NCBI GenBank assembly: GCA_020848735.1
Contig: JADLHO010000008.1
Span: 1 to 62,373 of the forward strand
DNA: 62,373 nucleotides
From: Planctomycetota bacterium
GTDB taxonomy: Bacteria > Planctomycetota > UBA1135 > UBA2386
Direction: 5' to 3'
Below the pieces are notes generated by a model. That model worked only from the letters and a program-made list of their open reading frames with translations, was not told the DNA's origin and searched no databases. Shown here one piece after another: positions 29,121 to 38,239 of this stretch. The position numbers and the translations under genes were made by a program. The first letter of the stretch is position 1. Each line of letters opens with the position of its first letter.

Positions 29121-31406
29121 TCAGAACAGCGTCGTCGACGCGACGTTCGAGACCTCGAGCGGGATCGTGATGTTCGCCGGGTTCAGGTGGATGGCCTGGA
29201 AGTGGTACGAACCCGTCGGCGTCGCGGCCGGGAAGATGAACGGGTAGGTGCCGTAGCCCGAGCCGTTCAGCGAGCTCACGCCGAGCACGAAGAGCGACGT
29301 GAAGTTGTCGGCGATGCCGAGGTTCACGATGCCCGGCAGCGGGCTCGGGAGGTTGCTGGGGGAGAGCAGGAAGAGCCCGTCCCAGGCCGCATCACCCGTC
29401 AAGGCGAGGTTGAAGGTCACGTTGCGCACCGTGATCGGGGGCGCGACGAGGCGGGCGGGGTGCGTGCCGTCGACCTGGAGGTTGAGCGTGTTGCTCGTGC
29501 CGGTGACGTTCGTCACCGAGACCGGGATCGAGCCGATCAGCGCCGGATTCGGCAGCGTGAAGGTCAGCTGCGTCGCGTTCACCGCCGTGAAGCTGGTGAT
29601 CTGCGTCGCGCCGAGGTTGATGCGGTCGATGCGGTCGAAGCTGCCGTTGAGCGTCACGAGGGCGGCCGAGCTGTTCGTCGCCTGGTTCGGCGTGAGGCTC
29701 GTCAGCGAGGGCATCGAGGGCGGCGTGTCGGAGATGCCGGCGATCGCGACGTCGAGGGTCGGCCGCACGGCGGTGCCGGTCCAGGTCAGCTCGAGCCGGT
29801 AGCTGACGTTCGCCGTCGCGGTGAAGCTGACCTTCTCGTAGCTGTTCAGCGTGTTCAGGTCGGAGGCGACGAGCGTCGCGCCGTTGTAGATGCGCAGATC
29901 GACGTTGTCGAAGCTGCCACCCGCGGGGTGCATCCAGGTCGCGGTGATCTTGCGCGTGCCGGTCGTGCCGAAGCTGATGTTGCGCGACACGACGCGCGTG
30001 CCCGAGCTCATCCGCAGGGTGTAGTAGTCACCGGCCAGCGCCTGCGCGACCGCCGCATCGCAGTCCATCACGCCGAGCCCGTAGGTGTTGCGCGAGGTCT
30101 GCGTGTGCTTGGTCGTGTTGAGGAGCACGGCCTTCGCCTGGAGTGCCGTGATCGCCGGCACGGCCTGGCGCAGGAGCGCGCCACCGCCGGCCGCCATCGG
30201 CGTCGCCATCGAGGTGCCGCTCAGGCTGGTGCCCGCGTTGGTCTCGATGCGGACCGAGAGGACCGCCGCGCCGACCGCGGTGATGTCCGGGTAGGTGCGG
30301 GTGATCGGACCGTCGAGCGGGCCCGTGCCCGAGAACGAGGAGACCGCGAGCGTGTTCTTGTCGATCGAGCCGACCGCCAGGCCGTTCCAGACCATCTGGC
30401 TGCTCGCGGTGTTCGCGCCGCTGTTGCCGGCGGCGCAGCACGCGAGGATGTCCGCGCTGAACGCCGTGTTGTCGAGCGCCATCTGGATCGAGTCCGTGAG
30501 GCTCGGCGAACCGGAGAACGAGTTGTTGGCGACCTTGATGTTGTGGGCGACGCGCTGCGCCGCGACGGTCTGCCACGCCGAGACGAGCGCCGCGCTCGAG
30601 GCCGAGCCCGAGGTGCCGGAGCCGCTGATGCGGATGCCGACGATCCAGGCGTTCGGGGCCATGCCGCGGAAGCTGGCGTGGTCGCTGGCGATCGAGCCCG
30701 CGACGTGCGAGCCGTGACCGTTGAAGTCCTCGGTGCCGAAGCCGCTGGCGTCGAAGAGCGCCTTCACACGGCTGCCCTGGAGACCGCCGCCGGTGGCGTT
30801 GGCCTGGTTCGCGCCCGGGTAGTAGGCCGGGTTCGGCTTGCCGGTGGCCTGGTAGAGGGCGTCGATGCCGGTGTCGATCACGGCGACCGAGACGCCGGTC
30901 CCCGTGACCGTCTGGCCGAGACCGTTCACCCGCGCGTTCGCCGCGGCGGCGTTGTGGTGGGTCGCGTTGCGGGCGGTGTTGTTGACGGGGTAGTGCAGGG
31001 TGTTCGGCTCGACCGCCTCGACGCCCGGCATGCCGCGCAGCGCCGCGGCCTGGGCCTCGCTCAGGCCATGGGCGCAGAGCCCGTTGATGATCCACCACTG
31101 CTCGGCGACGCGGCCGCCGAGGGACTCGATCTCACGCACCCAGCGCGCCTGGTCGGAGCGCACCGCGGCCTCCATGCGGCCGACGATCTCCGCGACGGCG
31201 GCCGCCGAGCGGCCGGCGCGGATCGCCTCGGAGTACTCGTCGAGGTCGAAGGAGCGCGTGGCGAAGCGGATCAGGTAGCTGCCCGGGACGACGTTCGCCT
31301 CGGTGGGACTGGGGACCTGGGCGACGAGCTCGGGGCTTTGCGCGGAGGCCAGGGAGAGCAGGGAGAGTCCCAGCGACAGGGACAGGGACGCGGCGACGTT
31401 GCGCAT
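29121..31406 (-). CDS. Secreted subtilisin-like (S8) serine protease
   Basis: This 761-aa exported protease has a signal peptide (about 1-22), an I9-like propeptide (about 40-140) and an S8 catalytic domain with Asp178 in AVIDTGID, His231 in GHGSHVAGS, oxyanion Asn328 in AAGNSG and Ser399 in SGTSMATP. A beta-rich region follows with a PPC-like segment (about 465-560). The last 110 residues form another beta domain that ends SNVASTTLF, resembling the C-terminus of the peroxidase at 13491. The protein is probably secreted and self-processed. A likely -10, TAGAAG, lies six bases ahead of the ATG. Confidence 0.9.
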   Translation of the reverse strand: MRNVAASLSLSLGLSLLSLASAQSPELVAQVPSPTEANVVPGSYLIRFATRSFDLDEYSEAIRAGRSAAAVAEIVGRMEAAVRSDQARWVREIESLGGRVAEQWWIINGLCAHGLSEAQAAALRGMPGVEAVEPNTLHYPVNNTARNATHHNAAAANARVNGLGQTVTGTGVSVAVIDTGIDALYQATGKPNPAYYPGANQANATGGGLQGSRVKALFDASGFGTEDFNGHGSHVAGSIASDHASFRGMAPNAWIVGIRISGSGTSGSASSAALVSAWQTVAAQRVAHNIKVANNSFSGSPSLTDSIQMALDNTAFSADILACCAAGNSGANTASSQMVWNGLAVGSIDKNTLAVSSFSGTGPLDGPITRTYPDITAVGAAVLSVRIETNAGTSLSGTSMATPMAAGGGALLRQAVPAITALQAKAVLLNTTKHTQTSRNTYGLGVMDCDAAVAQALAGDYYTLRMSSGTRVVSRNISFGTTGTRKITATWMHPAGGSFDNVDLRIYNGATLVASDLNTLNSYEKVSFTATANVSYRLELTWTGTAVRPTLDVAIAGISDTPPSMPSLTSLTPNQATNSSAALVTLNGSFDRIDRINLGATQITSFTAVNATQLTFTLPNPALIGSIPVSVTNVTGTSNTLNLQVDGTHPARLVAPPITVRNVTFNLALTGDAAWDGLFLLSPSNLPSPLPGIVNLGIADNFTSLFVLGVSSLNGSGYGTYPFIFPAATPTGSYHFQAIHLNPANITIPLEVSNVASTTLF

Positions 31407-31703
31407 GAACAGCTTCTAGGCAGGGATGGAAGAGCAGGCGGCCCGGGGAGGATACTCCGAGCACGCGTGGGCAGCGACCGGGCGAGGCAGCCCTCTCGAT
31501 GCCGCGAAGCGCCGCGACGTTCCGTCGAGTTGGGAGAAAGCCCGCGGGCGGCGCAGCTCACCGCGCGGTTCCGCGCTGTTCTCCCGCCCTTGCGATCTGG
31601 GTTCTGCGGGCGACCGTTTGCGGCTGAGCGCGTGGGCTGCGGCGGCCACGGTGCGCGCCGCGCGCTGCGTCCCGAGACTGGACTCGCGTGCGGTGCCGCG
31701 GGC
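31407..31703. other. 297-base non-coding gap between NatB-like gene and S8 protease
   Basis: This is the longest gap in the window. It holds the protease promoter region on the minus strand (TAGAAG six bases before its ATG; GTATCCT further upstream). Frames running across it are antisense shadows of the permease, and I see no RNA gene. Confidence 0.5.
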
Positions 31704-33341
31704 TCAGGGACTCGTGGGCCCCTGCTCGTGGCGCGTGTGCACCGCGCCGACGGGTGCGCGCAGCCAGCCGAGGATCTCGCGGATGCGCGGCGGCTTGCCG
31801 GTCATCAGGATGCCGATGCGGAAGATCTTGCCCGCGGCCCAGAACGCGATGACGAGGGAGACGACGATCACGATGCTGCTGACGACGTACTCCATCACGG
31901 GCGGCGGGCCGCCGGCGCGGTTCATCATCAGGAAGGGCGTGTAGATCGGGATGTAGGTCATCACCTTGGCGATCATCCCGTTGGGGTCCTGCACGACCGG
32001 CACCATCGCGAGCAGCGGCACGATCAGCAGCACGAAGACCGGCTGCAGCAGGTTCTGCGCCTCCTTGAGCGAGTCGCAGACGGAGCCGAGCGCGACGAGG
32101 ATCGCCGCGTAGAGCAGATAGCCGGCGATGAAGTAGACGACGAAGGAGGTGAGATAGAGCGGGTCGCCGATGATCGTCGCGAGGTCGAGCTTCGCGAGCG
32201 GTGAGCCGTCGGGGATGAGCTTCGTGCCGACGATGGCCGTGACCACCCACGAGACCACGATCGTCAGGCCCGTGAGCGCGATGCCGAGCACCTTGCCGGA
32301 CATGAGCTGCATCGGGGAGACCGAGGAGAGGAGGACCTCGATGAGGCGGTTGCTCTTCTCCTCGACGGTGTTCGTCAGCAGCATCTGGGCCGCGGTGAAG
32401 ACCGCGATCCAGAGCAGGTACACGAACGCGACCGGTGCGAAGCCCGAGGCCTTGGTGCTCGAGCTGACCGCTTCCGTGCTCCCCGTGGAGGTGACCTTGA
32501 GTTCCTTGAAGTCGAAGCTGGCCAGCAGCGAGCGCGCATCCGCCTCGGTGACGCCGCTGAGCCGGGCGATCCGCTGCTTGCGCACCACCTCGGTCGCGTG
32601 ACCCTCGAACCAGTCGCGGAGCTGGGAATCGCTGACGTTGTTCGAGACGTAGGTGCCGGCACCCGCGCTCAGGGGGTCCGCGGGGATCACGAAGTACGCG
32701 TAGAGCTTCCCGGAGTTGACGGCATCGTTGAGCGACTTCTCGACCGTCTCCGGCGGACTCGCGGGATCGATGCCGAGCTCCTGCCACGAGAGGCGGCGCG
32801 AACGTACGAGCGAGATCCCCGCGGCGATCCCGCGCAGGGCTTCGCGCTTGGCGGGGTCCTGAGCGGCCTCGAAGCTCCAGGCCAGGATGATGCGCTTGAC
32901 CTCCGGCGACTCGAGTCTCGCCGCGAGTTCCGGGCTCGCCAGGTCCGGGTTGAGCAGGTCGGCGGCCTCGAGTTCCGCGAGCACCGGGGCGAGGCGCGCC
33001 ATCAGATCGCGGATCGGATGCTCGGGTGGCAGGTTGGTGAAGAACTCGGCGAGCCTGGCGCGGGCGGCCGCCTGGTCTTCGGCGCTGCCCTTCGCGCTCG
33101 CCTTGGCGATCTCGGTCAGGTCCGTGCGCGCCGCGCGTTCGTCGATCGCCTTCGACAGCCACTGGTCCTCGGAATGGTCGAGGATCGCGTAGCTGCGCAC
33201 GTCCTTGTTCTCCTGCATGAAGCGGGAGATGAAGATCGAGAGCGCGAAGATGACCGGCAGCGCGAAGATGCCGATCCAGAAGGTCTTGGTGCGGAGGTTC
33301 TCGACGAACTCGCGCTGCGCGACGATGAGGGTCTTGCTCAC
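31704..33341 (-). CDS. ABC-2 type exporter permease (NatB-like)
   Basis: This 545-aa permease has an N-terminal transmembrane helix (about 20-40), a large extracytoplasmic region (about 45-260) and five or six C-terminal helices, the layout of NatB/YhaP-type ABC-2 permeases (EKSNRLIEVLLSSVSPMQLMSGKVLG is the typical conserved turn). GTG 33341 overlaps the ATPase stop (GTGA), so the two are coupled and form one transporter. Relatives export sodium ions, drugs or peptides; the cargo here is unknown. Confidence 0.86.
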   Translation of the reverse strand: MSKTLIVAQREFVENLRTKTFWIGIFALPVIFALSIFISRFMQENKDVRSYAILDHSEDQWLSKAIDERAARTDLTEIAKASAKGSAEDQAAARARLAEFFTNLPPEHPIRDLMARLAPVLAELEAADLLNPDLASPELAARLESPEVKRIILAWSFEAAQDPAKREALRGIAAGISLVRSRRLSWQELGIDPASPPETVEKSLNDAVNSGKLYAYFVIPADPLSAGAGTYVSNNVSDSQLRDWFEGHATEVVRKQRIARLSGVTEADARSLLASFDFKELKVTSTGSTEAVSSSTKASGFAPVAFVYLLWIAVFTAAQMLLTNTVEEKSNRLIEVLLSSVSPMQLMSGKVLGIALTGLTIVVSWVVTAIVGTKLIPDGSPLAKLDLATIIGDPLYLTSFVVYFIAGYLLYAAILVALGSVCDSLKEAQNLLQPVFVLLIVPLLAMVPVVQDPNGMIAKVMTYIPIYTPFLMMNRAGGPPPVMEYVVSSIVIVVSLVIAFWAAGKIFRIGILMTGKPPRIREILGWLRAPVGAVHTRHEQGPTSP

Positions 33342-34285
33342 GACTTCACCTCCGTGCCGCGCTGCGCCTGGTAGACGGCTTCCGCCTCCGTCGCGCGGCG
33401 CACGAAGATCTCGTGCAGCGAGGGCTCGCGCAGGTCGAACTTGCGGACCTTGAGGCGACCGATGAGCTTCGCCAGCACGGCCTGCGGGTCGACGCCGGGC
33501 GCCGCGTAGAGCTCGGCCTCCTTGCCGGCGTCGTTCACGCGGGTCAGCAGGCCCTGGCCCTGCAGCTCGGCGAAGACACGGCCGTCGCCGTCGTAGCTGA
33601 GGTGGATGCCTTCACCGTCGCTCTTGCGGACCTCGGAGAGCGGTCCGTCGAAGACCTTCTTGCTGCGGTGGATCATGAACACGTAGTCGCAGAGGTCCTC
33701 GGCGCGCTCCATCTCGTGCGTGCTGAAGATCACCGTGCGGCCCTCGCGCTTCATGTCGCGGATGGTGTCCCGCATCGTCTCCATGTTGAGCGGGTCGAGA
33801 CCGCTGAAGGGCTCGTCGAGGATCACGAGCTCGGGGCCGTGGATGATCGTGCTGAGGATCTGCACCTTCTGGCCCATGCCCTTGCTCAGGGTCTGGCACT
33901 TCTTCTTCTTCCAGTCTCCGAGCCCGTAGCGGTCGAGGAGCTCCGCGGCGCGCTGCATCGCGCTCGGTCCGTCCAGCCCCTTGAGCTTGCCGAAGTAGGC
34001 GATGATCTCCTGCACCCGCATGGTCTTGTAGAGACCCTTCTCCTCCGGCAGGTAGCCGAGGCGGTCCTTCACCGCTTCGGGGCGGTCCTCGCCGAGCACC
34101 GTGAGCCTGCCGGCGTCCGGATAGAAGATGCTCATGATCATCCGGATCGTCGTGGTCTTGCCCGCGCCGTTCTGGCCGATGAAGCCGTAGATCGCGCCGG
34201 TGGGGATGCGGAGGCTCAGGTCCGAGACGGCCGTGTGTGCGCCGAAGCGTTTGCTGACCTGATCGAGGGTGACGGCGTACTGCAT
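33338..34285 (-). CDS. ABC transporter ATP-binding protein (NatA-like)
   Basis: This 315-aa ATPase has Walker A GQNGAGKT (from about residue 37), the signature LSKGMGQKV, Walker B LVILDEPFSGLD and the switch His in FSTHEME. A C-terminal domain of about 80 residues (DUF4162-type) carries LREPSLHEIFVRR. It drives the partner permease encoded immediately downstream. The gene is first in a minus-strand pair and divergent from the 34512 gene. The cargo is not identifiable. Confidence 0.9.
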   Translation of the reverse strand: MQYAVTLDQVSKRFGAHTAVSDLSLRIPTGAIYGFIGQNGAGKTTTIRMIMSIFYPDAGRLTVLGEDRPEAVKDRLGYLPEEKGLYKTMRVQEIIAYFGKLKGLDGPSAMQRAAELLDRYGLGDWKKKKCQTLSKGMGQKVQILSTIIHGPELVILDEPFSGLDPLNMETMRDTIRDMKREGRTVIFSTHEMERAEDLCDYVFMIHRSKKVFDGPLSEVRKSDGEGIHLSYDGDGRVFAELQGQGLLTRVNDAGKEAELYAAPGVDPQAVLAKLIGRLKVRKFDLREPSLHEIFVRRATEAEAVYQAQRGTEVKS

Positions 34286-34511
34286 GGTGGGAGGGGCGCC
34301 GCGGTGGCCGACGCTCCCGCCAGGATGTCACGCCCGGCGCGGCGGAACCAGGGTTCGTCGCGCCGTGCCGGAGCTTCGTCGTGGGATCGGGGCGGAACTC
34401 GCTCGCGCAGATCGGCGGGGGCGTCGCTAGACTCTGCGCCTCGTTCGCCCGAGCAGGCCGTCGTGGACATCCGTCCGGGCGCGCCTCGGCGGACGTCACC
34501 GTCGACACCTC

Positions 34512-35099
34512 ATGGACTCCGCGGAGCTGGCCGTCATCGGCCTCACCTGCAACCTGGTGGGGGTCTTCTTCCTCGCCAACTCGATCATCTTCCGCCGCAC
34601 GCGGAAGGTCATCGAGGAGTTCTTCGACGTCGGCGCCGGGAGCCTCGGCTCGATCCGCGACTACAGCCTGAACAAGATCCAGGTCGTCATCGGCTTCCTG
34701 TTCCTGAACACGGGCTTCCTGCTCCAGGGCTTCTCGGTCCTCGACGAGCTGCGCGAGCGCATCACGACCGTCCTCGTCTGCCTGGGCATCGTCGGCGTCG
34801 CGGGGCTCGTCTACCTGGTCGGCGCGACCTACTCGCGGCGCAACTTCCGCCGGCACCTGCGCGAGTTCTTCGCGCGGAACGCGTGGGACTTCCGCCGCGA
34901 CATGGCGCTGACCCGCGAGATCGGGGGCCTGCTCGGCGTGCGCCACGGCCAGGACACGACGGTCGAGGACTACGTGCGGCGCGTTCGCCAGGAACTCGGC
35001 CTGCCGCCGGAGCCGGAGAAGCCCGCGATGAAGGGCACGACCCTGGGTGAGCGCGGCCGGCGCCTGCGCGACGACATCCAGGCCCTGCCCGGCCGCTGA
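34512..35099 (+). CDS. Hypothetical membrane protein, 195 aa, three transmembrane segments
   Basis: I do not recognise a family. Three hydrophobic segments are visible: about 7-27, 55-75 and 88-106. They are followed by a basic and charged cytoplasmic tail of about 85 residues, rich in Arg. The coding frame and start are supported by the clean membrane pattern and by the next gene starting 54 bases downstream. The start lies 78 bases after a TAGACT hexamer, a possible -10. No Shine-Dalgarno was seen. It may be a small membrane-anchored regulator, but that is a guess. Confidence 0.7.
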   Translation: MDSAELAVIGLTCNLVGVFFLANSIIFRRTRKVIEEFFDVGAGSLGSIRDYSLNKIQVVIGFLFLNTGFLLQGFSVLDELRERITTVLVCLGIVGVAGLVYLVGATYSRRNFRRHLREFFARNAWDFRRDMALTREIGGLLGVRHGQDTTVEDYVRRVRQELGLPPEPEKPAMKGTTLGERGRRLRDDIQALPGR

Positions 35100-35153
35100 G
35101 CAGCGGCGGGCGCCCGGGTGACCGCGGCAGCAGGGCGCACACCGGGGCAGCCC

Positions 35154-35909
35154 ATGTCTCCTCCCGCGTCATCGCCGTTCCCGGCCGGCACCCTCCTGCG
35201 GCGCGCGTGGCGCGAACTGGGCCGCGCCTGCGTCGAGGTCCTCGCGCCCGCGACCTGCGCGGCCTGCGGCGTGCACTGCGCCGGCGCCCTGTGCGCGGGC
35301 TGTGCTGCGCTGCTCGAGTCTCGCGGTGGACCCGCCTGCCCGCGCTGCGGTGAGCCCCTGCTGGCGCCGGGCTCGCCCTGTCTCGCCGAGCATCGCTTCC
35401 TCAGCGGGATCGATGCCCTGGTCTCGCCCTGGCGCTACCGCGGCGCCGGCGGTGCGATCGTGCGGCGCTTCAAGTTCGAGGGGGACCTGGCGGCGGCGGC
35501 GCTGCTGGTCCGCGCGATGCTCGCCGCGCTCCGAGCCTCGCCGCACGCGCTGCCGCGGCGCGCCCTCGTCATGCACGTCCCGATGCACCGGCAGCGGCGC
35601 CGGCAGCGCGGCTTCGATCAGGCGGAGCGGCTGGCCAGCTCGCTGGCGCGGGAACTCCAGCTGCGCTTCGTCGGCGCCGCGCTGCGCCGCGGTCGCGCCA
35701 CCCTCTCGCAGACGGACCCGCGGGTGACCTCGCGCGCGGAGAACGTCGCGGGTGCGTTCGTGGTCGCGCGACCGCGCCTGCTCGCCGAGGCCACGGTCCT
35801 GCTGGTCGACGACGTCATCACCTCGGGCGGCACCGCCCGGGCCTGCGCGGAGGCGCTGCGCGCGGCGGGTGTCCGTCGCATCCTCCTCCTGACGGGCGCG
35901 GTGGGCTGA
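35154..35909 (+). CDS. ComF family protein (phosphoribosyltransferase fold)
   Basis: This 251-aa ComF-type protein has an N-terminal zinc-ribbon-like stretch with four or more CxxC motifs (CAACGVHC and CPRCGEPL) and a C-terminal phosphoribosyltransferase domain with the PRPP-loop motif VLLVDDVITSGGTA. Members act in DNA uptake or in DNA repair and metabolism; their exact biochemistry varies. ATG 35154 is preferred to GTG 35118 because a GGGG run lies just upstream and the first 12 residues from GTG add nothing family-like. The role here is inferred from the family only. Confidence 0.86.
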   Translation: MSPPASSPFPAGTLLRRAWRELGRACVEVLAPATCAACGVHCAGALCAGCAALLESRGGPACPRCGEPLLAPGSPCLAEHRFLSGIDALVSPWRYRGAGGAIVRRFKFEGDLAAAALLVRAMLAALRASPHALPRRALVMHVPMHRQRRRQRGFDQAERLASSLARELQLRFVGAALRRGRATLSQTDPRVTSRAENVAGAFVVARPRLLAEATVLLVDDVITSGGTARACAEALRAAGVRRILLLTGAVG

Positions 35910-35918
35910 GCTCGGGCG

Positions 35919-35947
35919 TTGGTGCGCAGCCGGCGGCGCGCTAGCCT
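35919..35947 (+). promoter_or_regulatory. Likely promoter of the dehydratase-like gene
   Basis: TTGGTG (35919-35924), 17 bases, TAGCCT (35942-35947), then eight bases to ATG 35956. Same layout and spacing as the guaB promoter; the pairing is by inspection only. Confidence 0.55.
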
Positions 35948-35955
35948 CGCGCCGC

Positions 35956-36648
35956 ATGAGCAGCGGCCGGCGGCGAGTGCTCGAGGCCGCGGCGGCACGA
36001 CTCCGCGGTGCCCTGGTGGCGACACCCCTGCTCGGGGAACCCTTGCTCGTCGGGCGCGGCGTGGCCGAGGGCCTGCGGCTGAAGCTCGAGTGCCTGCAGT
36101 GCGGGGGCTCGGCCTGGTTCCGCGGCGCGATGCACGCGCTCGCCCGGCGTTTCGGGAGCATCGCGAGGCTCGCCGCCGAGGGCGATGCGGATTGCGTGCG
36201 GGCGCTCGCGAGCGCCGCGGCCTTGCAGCGGGTGGAGTGCCATGCCCTGGCACCCGCCGACGCCGCGCAGCGCGCGGTCCTCGTCGCACTCGGCGCCGTG
36301 CTCCACGAAGCCCAGGCCGGTTTGCCCGGCGCCCTCGCTCGCCTCGACCGCGCCGCTCCGGACTTCACGGAGGGTCTCGCGACGCTCGGCCTCGAGCTCG
36401 CCGACGAACTGCCCAGCGAGATCGTCGCGGTCTTCGTCGCGGAGGAGTTCGCCGCCGCGGTGGGTGACGGGCTGCAGGCGGCCGGCCGGCCCCTCGCGTT
36501 GATCGCGGTGCCCGCGGACCGGAGTCCCGACCCCGGGCTGGCCGACGCCGTGCTGCGCGGCGCCCGTGTCCTGCCGGGCGAACGCGGTCTCGCCGCGTTG
36601 AGCGCGGCGCTCGCGTCGCCGCTGCGACCGGCGGCGGTGCTCGTGTGA
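35956..36648 (+). CDS. Degenerate threonine-dehydratase-like (fold-type II PLP) protein lacking the catalytic lysine
   Basis: This 230-aa protein resembles serine/threonine dehydratases from about residue 15. TPLL at 23-26 matches the substrate-loop region and LKLECLQCGGSAWFRGA at 42-58 matches the family motif in which GSFKxRGA carries the PLP lysine. Here the aligned position is Trp54. Later segments EGLATLGLELADELPSEIVAVFVAEE and RPLALIAV align with the core beta-strands. The Gly-rich phosphate loop is not visible and the protein is about 90 residues shorter than the family. It probably cannot bind PLP covalently. A TTGGTG-17-TAGCCT promoter ends eight bases before ATG 35956. Confidence 0.65.
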   Translation: MSSGRRRVLEAAAARLRGALVATPLLGEPLLVGRGVAEGLRLKLECLQCGGSAWFRGAMHALARRFGSIARLAAEGDADCVRALASAAALQRVECHALAPADAAQRAVLVALGAVLHEAQAGLPGALARLDRAAPDFTEGLATLGLELADELPSEIVAVFVAEEFAAAVGDGLQAAGRPLALIAVPADRSPDPGLADAVLRGARVLPGERGLAALSAALASPLRPAAVLV

Positions 36649-36667
36649 GAGCTCCCGCCGCGCGCGG

Positions 36668-37303
36668 TCAGGAGCGCTCGGCGACCTCGAAGCGCAGGAT
36701 CTCGGCGACCGCGTGGCGGACGTCCTGGACGACGCGGTGCGGGTCGACCTGGTAGCTGCCGTCGCGGCCGGCCTTGCCGGTGAGCACGAGGCAGGTCCCC
36801 ATCCCGGCGCGCTGCCCCGCGAGGATGTCGGTCGTGGTGTGGCCGACGACCCAGGAGCGCCCGAGGTTCAGGTCGAACTCCTGCTGCGCCATCTTGTAGA
36901 TGCCCGGCGCCGGCTTGCGGAACACGGACTCCTTGCGGAAGCGCTGGCGGCCCTTGGGGTGGTAGGGGCAGGAGTAGATCTTGCGGATCGGCACCTGGGC
37001 CTCGTCGCAGTCCTGCACGAAGCGCTCGCAGAAGCGCTGGAAATCGCGCTCGCGCAGCTCGCCGAAGGCGATGTCGCTCCGCGCGGTCCCGACGAAGGTG
37101 AGGAAGAGCTCGGGGTCGATCGAGGCGAGCGCCTCGAGAGCACCCGGCAGCCAGGGCACCCGACCCTCGGCCGTGAGCCTGGCCTGCTCGACGAGCACGC
37201 CGTCCAACTCGAAGAAGAGCGCCTGAGCTGTCAGTTCTCGCAATGCCATCGCTGGTTCCGATCCGCGACCTGCATCGGATGGCCCGCCGCGCTTCTTGAT
37301 CAT
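36668..37303 (-). CDS. GmhB/HisB-N-like HAD protein with lost catalytic and zinc residues
   Basis: This 211-aa protein matches the HAD phosphatase layout of GmhB/HisB: FFELDGVL (30-37), YSCPYHP (110-116), FRKPAPG (128-134), VVGHTTTDILAG (152-163). The nucleophile Asp of DxD is Glu32 (Asp34 is kept), the VGD aspartate is His155, and the four zinc positions of the family (C-x-H and CxC) are reduced to Cys112, with Tyr114 and a Cys-free SVFRKP. ATG 37303 has GGAGG nine bases upstream; ATG 37249 is an alternative. It converges on the dehydratase-like gene 19 bases away. It is probably a non-catalytic or altered-activity relative. Confidence 0.68.
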   Translation of the reverse strand: MIKKRGGPSDAGRGSEPAMALRELTAQALFFELDGVLVEQARLTAEGRVPWLPGALEALASIDPELFLTFVGTARSDIAFGELRERDFQRFCERFVQDCDEAQVPIRKIYSCPYHPKGRQRFRKESVFRKPAPGIYKMAQQEFDLNLGRSWVVGHTTTDILAGQRAGMGTCLVLTGKAGRDGSYQVDPHRVVQDVRHAVAEILRFEVAERS

Positions 37304-37477
37304 CGCGGAAATCCTCCCGACTCCGCCGCCCGGCCTGTTCAGGGACACGACACATTGACGAGCCGCCGCGGAGCGGGGACACGTAGGGCGGGTCGCGGCC
37401 CGGCCGAGTGCCAGCGGCCCGGTTCGCAGCCCGTTCCCTCCACGCCCGCGCCGCCCGTCCGGGTCGCGTCCAGCCCC

Positions 37478-38239
37478 TTGCGCCAGCCCAGCGACGAAGA
37501 GCTCATGATCGACGTGAAGGACGGCGACATCGCCGCCTTCGAGCAACTCGTCGATCGCTACAAGACGCCGGTCTACAGCCTCGCGTACGGGATGCTGCGC
37601 TCGCGGGAGGATGCCGAGGAGGCCGCGCAGGACACCTTCGTCAAGCTCTTCAAGTCGCGCGGCATGTTCGACGACGGCCGCCGCCTCGAGCCCTGGCTCT
37701 TCCGCATCGCCGGCAACACCTGCCGCGATCTGCTGCGTCGGCGCCACGCCGAACGGATCCCGCGCTCGACCTCGATGTCGCCGGAGCTCGCGGAGATCGT
37801 GCCCGACCCGCGGGGCGACGGGCGCGATCCGCTCGAGGCGGGTCGTCTCGCGGTCCGGCATGAGCTGGGCAAGCTCTCGGACAAGCTGCGCCTCCCGCTC
37901 GTGCTGAAGTACGTGAACGGCTTGACCAATCGCCAGGTCGCCGACGTGCTCGGGATCTCGGTCAGCAACGTGAAGGTGCGGATGGCGCGGGCGAAGGACC
38001 TGCTCCAGAGCCGCCTGCACCCGAACGCCGAGGACCGCGACCCTGCCGAGAACCGCGAACCTGCCGAGGCCGACTCGCTGGGCGGCGGAACGGACTTCGC
38101 ATTCGAGGCCTTGCCGGCGCGGGGCGCACGGGGCAAGGCGACGCGCTCCCCACGGCTCCGGCCCGGTGCCGGGGGCCGCGCGGAGCTCGGGTCTACGGAA
38201 CGGGACCGCGCAGGGGACGCCGCGGAGGAGATGTCGTGA
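37478..38239 (+). CDS. ECF RNA polymerase sigma factor
   Basis: This sigma factor is about 253 aa, with region 2 (DIAAFEQLVDRYKTPVYSLAY; EEAAQDTFVKLFKS) and region 4 (LGKLSDKLRLPLVLKYVNGLT with NRQVADVLGISVSNVKVRMARA). The PSDEEL lead typical of ECF factors sits before the first ATG (37505), so TTG 37478 is the better start. The last 60 residues are polar, probably disordered and not part of the family. The stop overlaps the anti-sigma start (GTGA). Divergent from the HAD gene; no clear ECF-type promoter was identified. Confidence 0.88.
   Translation: MRQPSDEELMIDVKDGDIAAFEQLVDRYKTPVYSLAYGMLRSREDAEEAAQDTFVKLFKSRGMFDDGRRLEPWLFRIAGNTCRDLLRRRHAERIPRSTSMSPELAEIVPDPRGDGRDPLEAGRLAVRHELGKLSDKLRLPLVLKYVNGLTNRQVADVLGISVSNVKVRMARAKDLLQSRLHPNAEDRDPAENREPAEADSLGGGTDFAFEALPARGARGKATRSPRLRPGAGGRAELGSTERDRAGDAAEEMS

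Noticed and set aside
27522..32204. A 1560-codon plus-strand open frame opposite the WD40, protease and permease genes
   Set aside because: It is antisense to three clearly recognised genes, is extremely rich in Arg, Glu, Asp and Val with no motifs, and is the expected mirror of GC-rich coding sequence.
37342..37383. Direct repeat GGGACACG (twice) ahead of the ECF sigma gene as an ECF promoter
   Set aside because: Spacing and sequence do not resemble known ECF -35/-10 elements, and two copies of eight bases are weak evidence.
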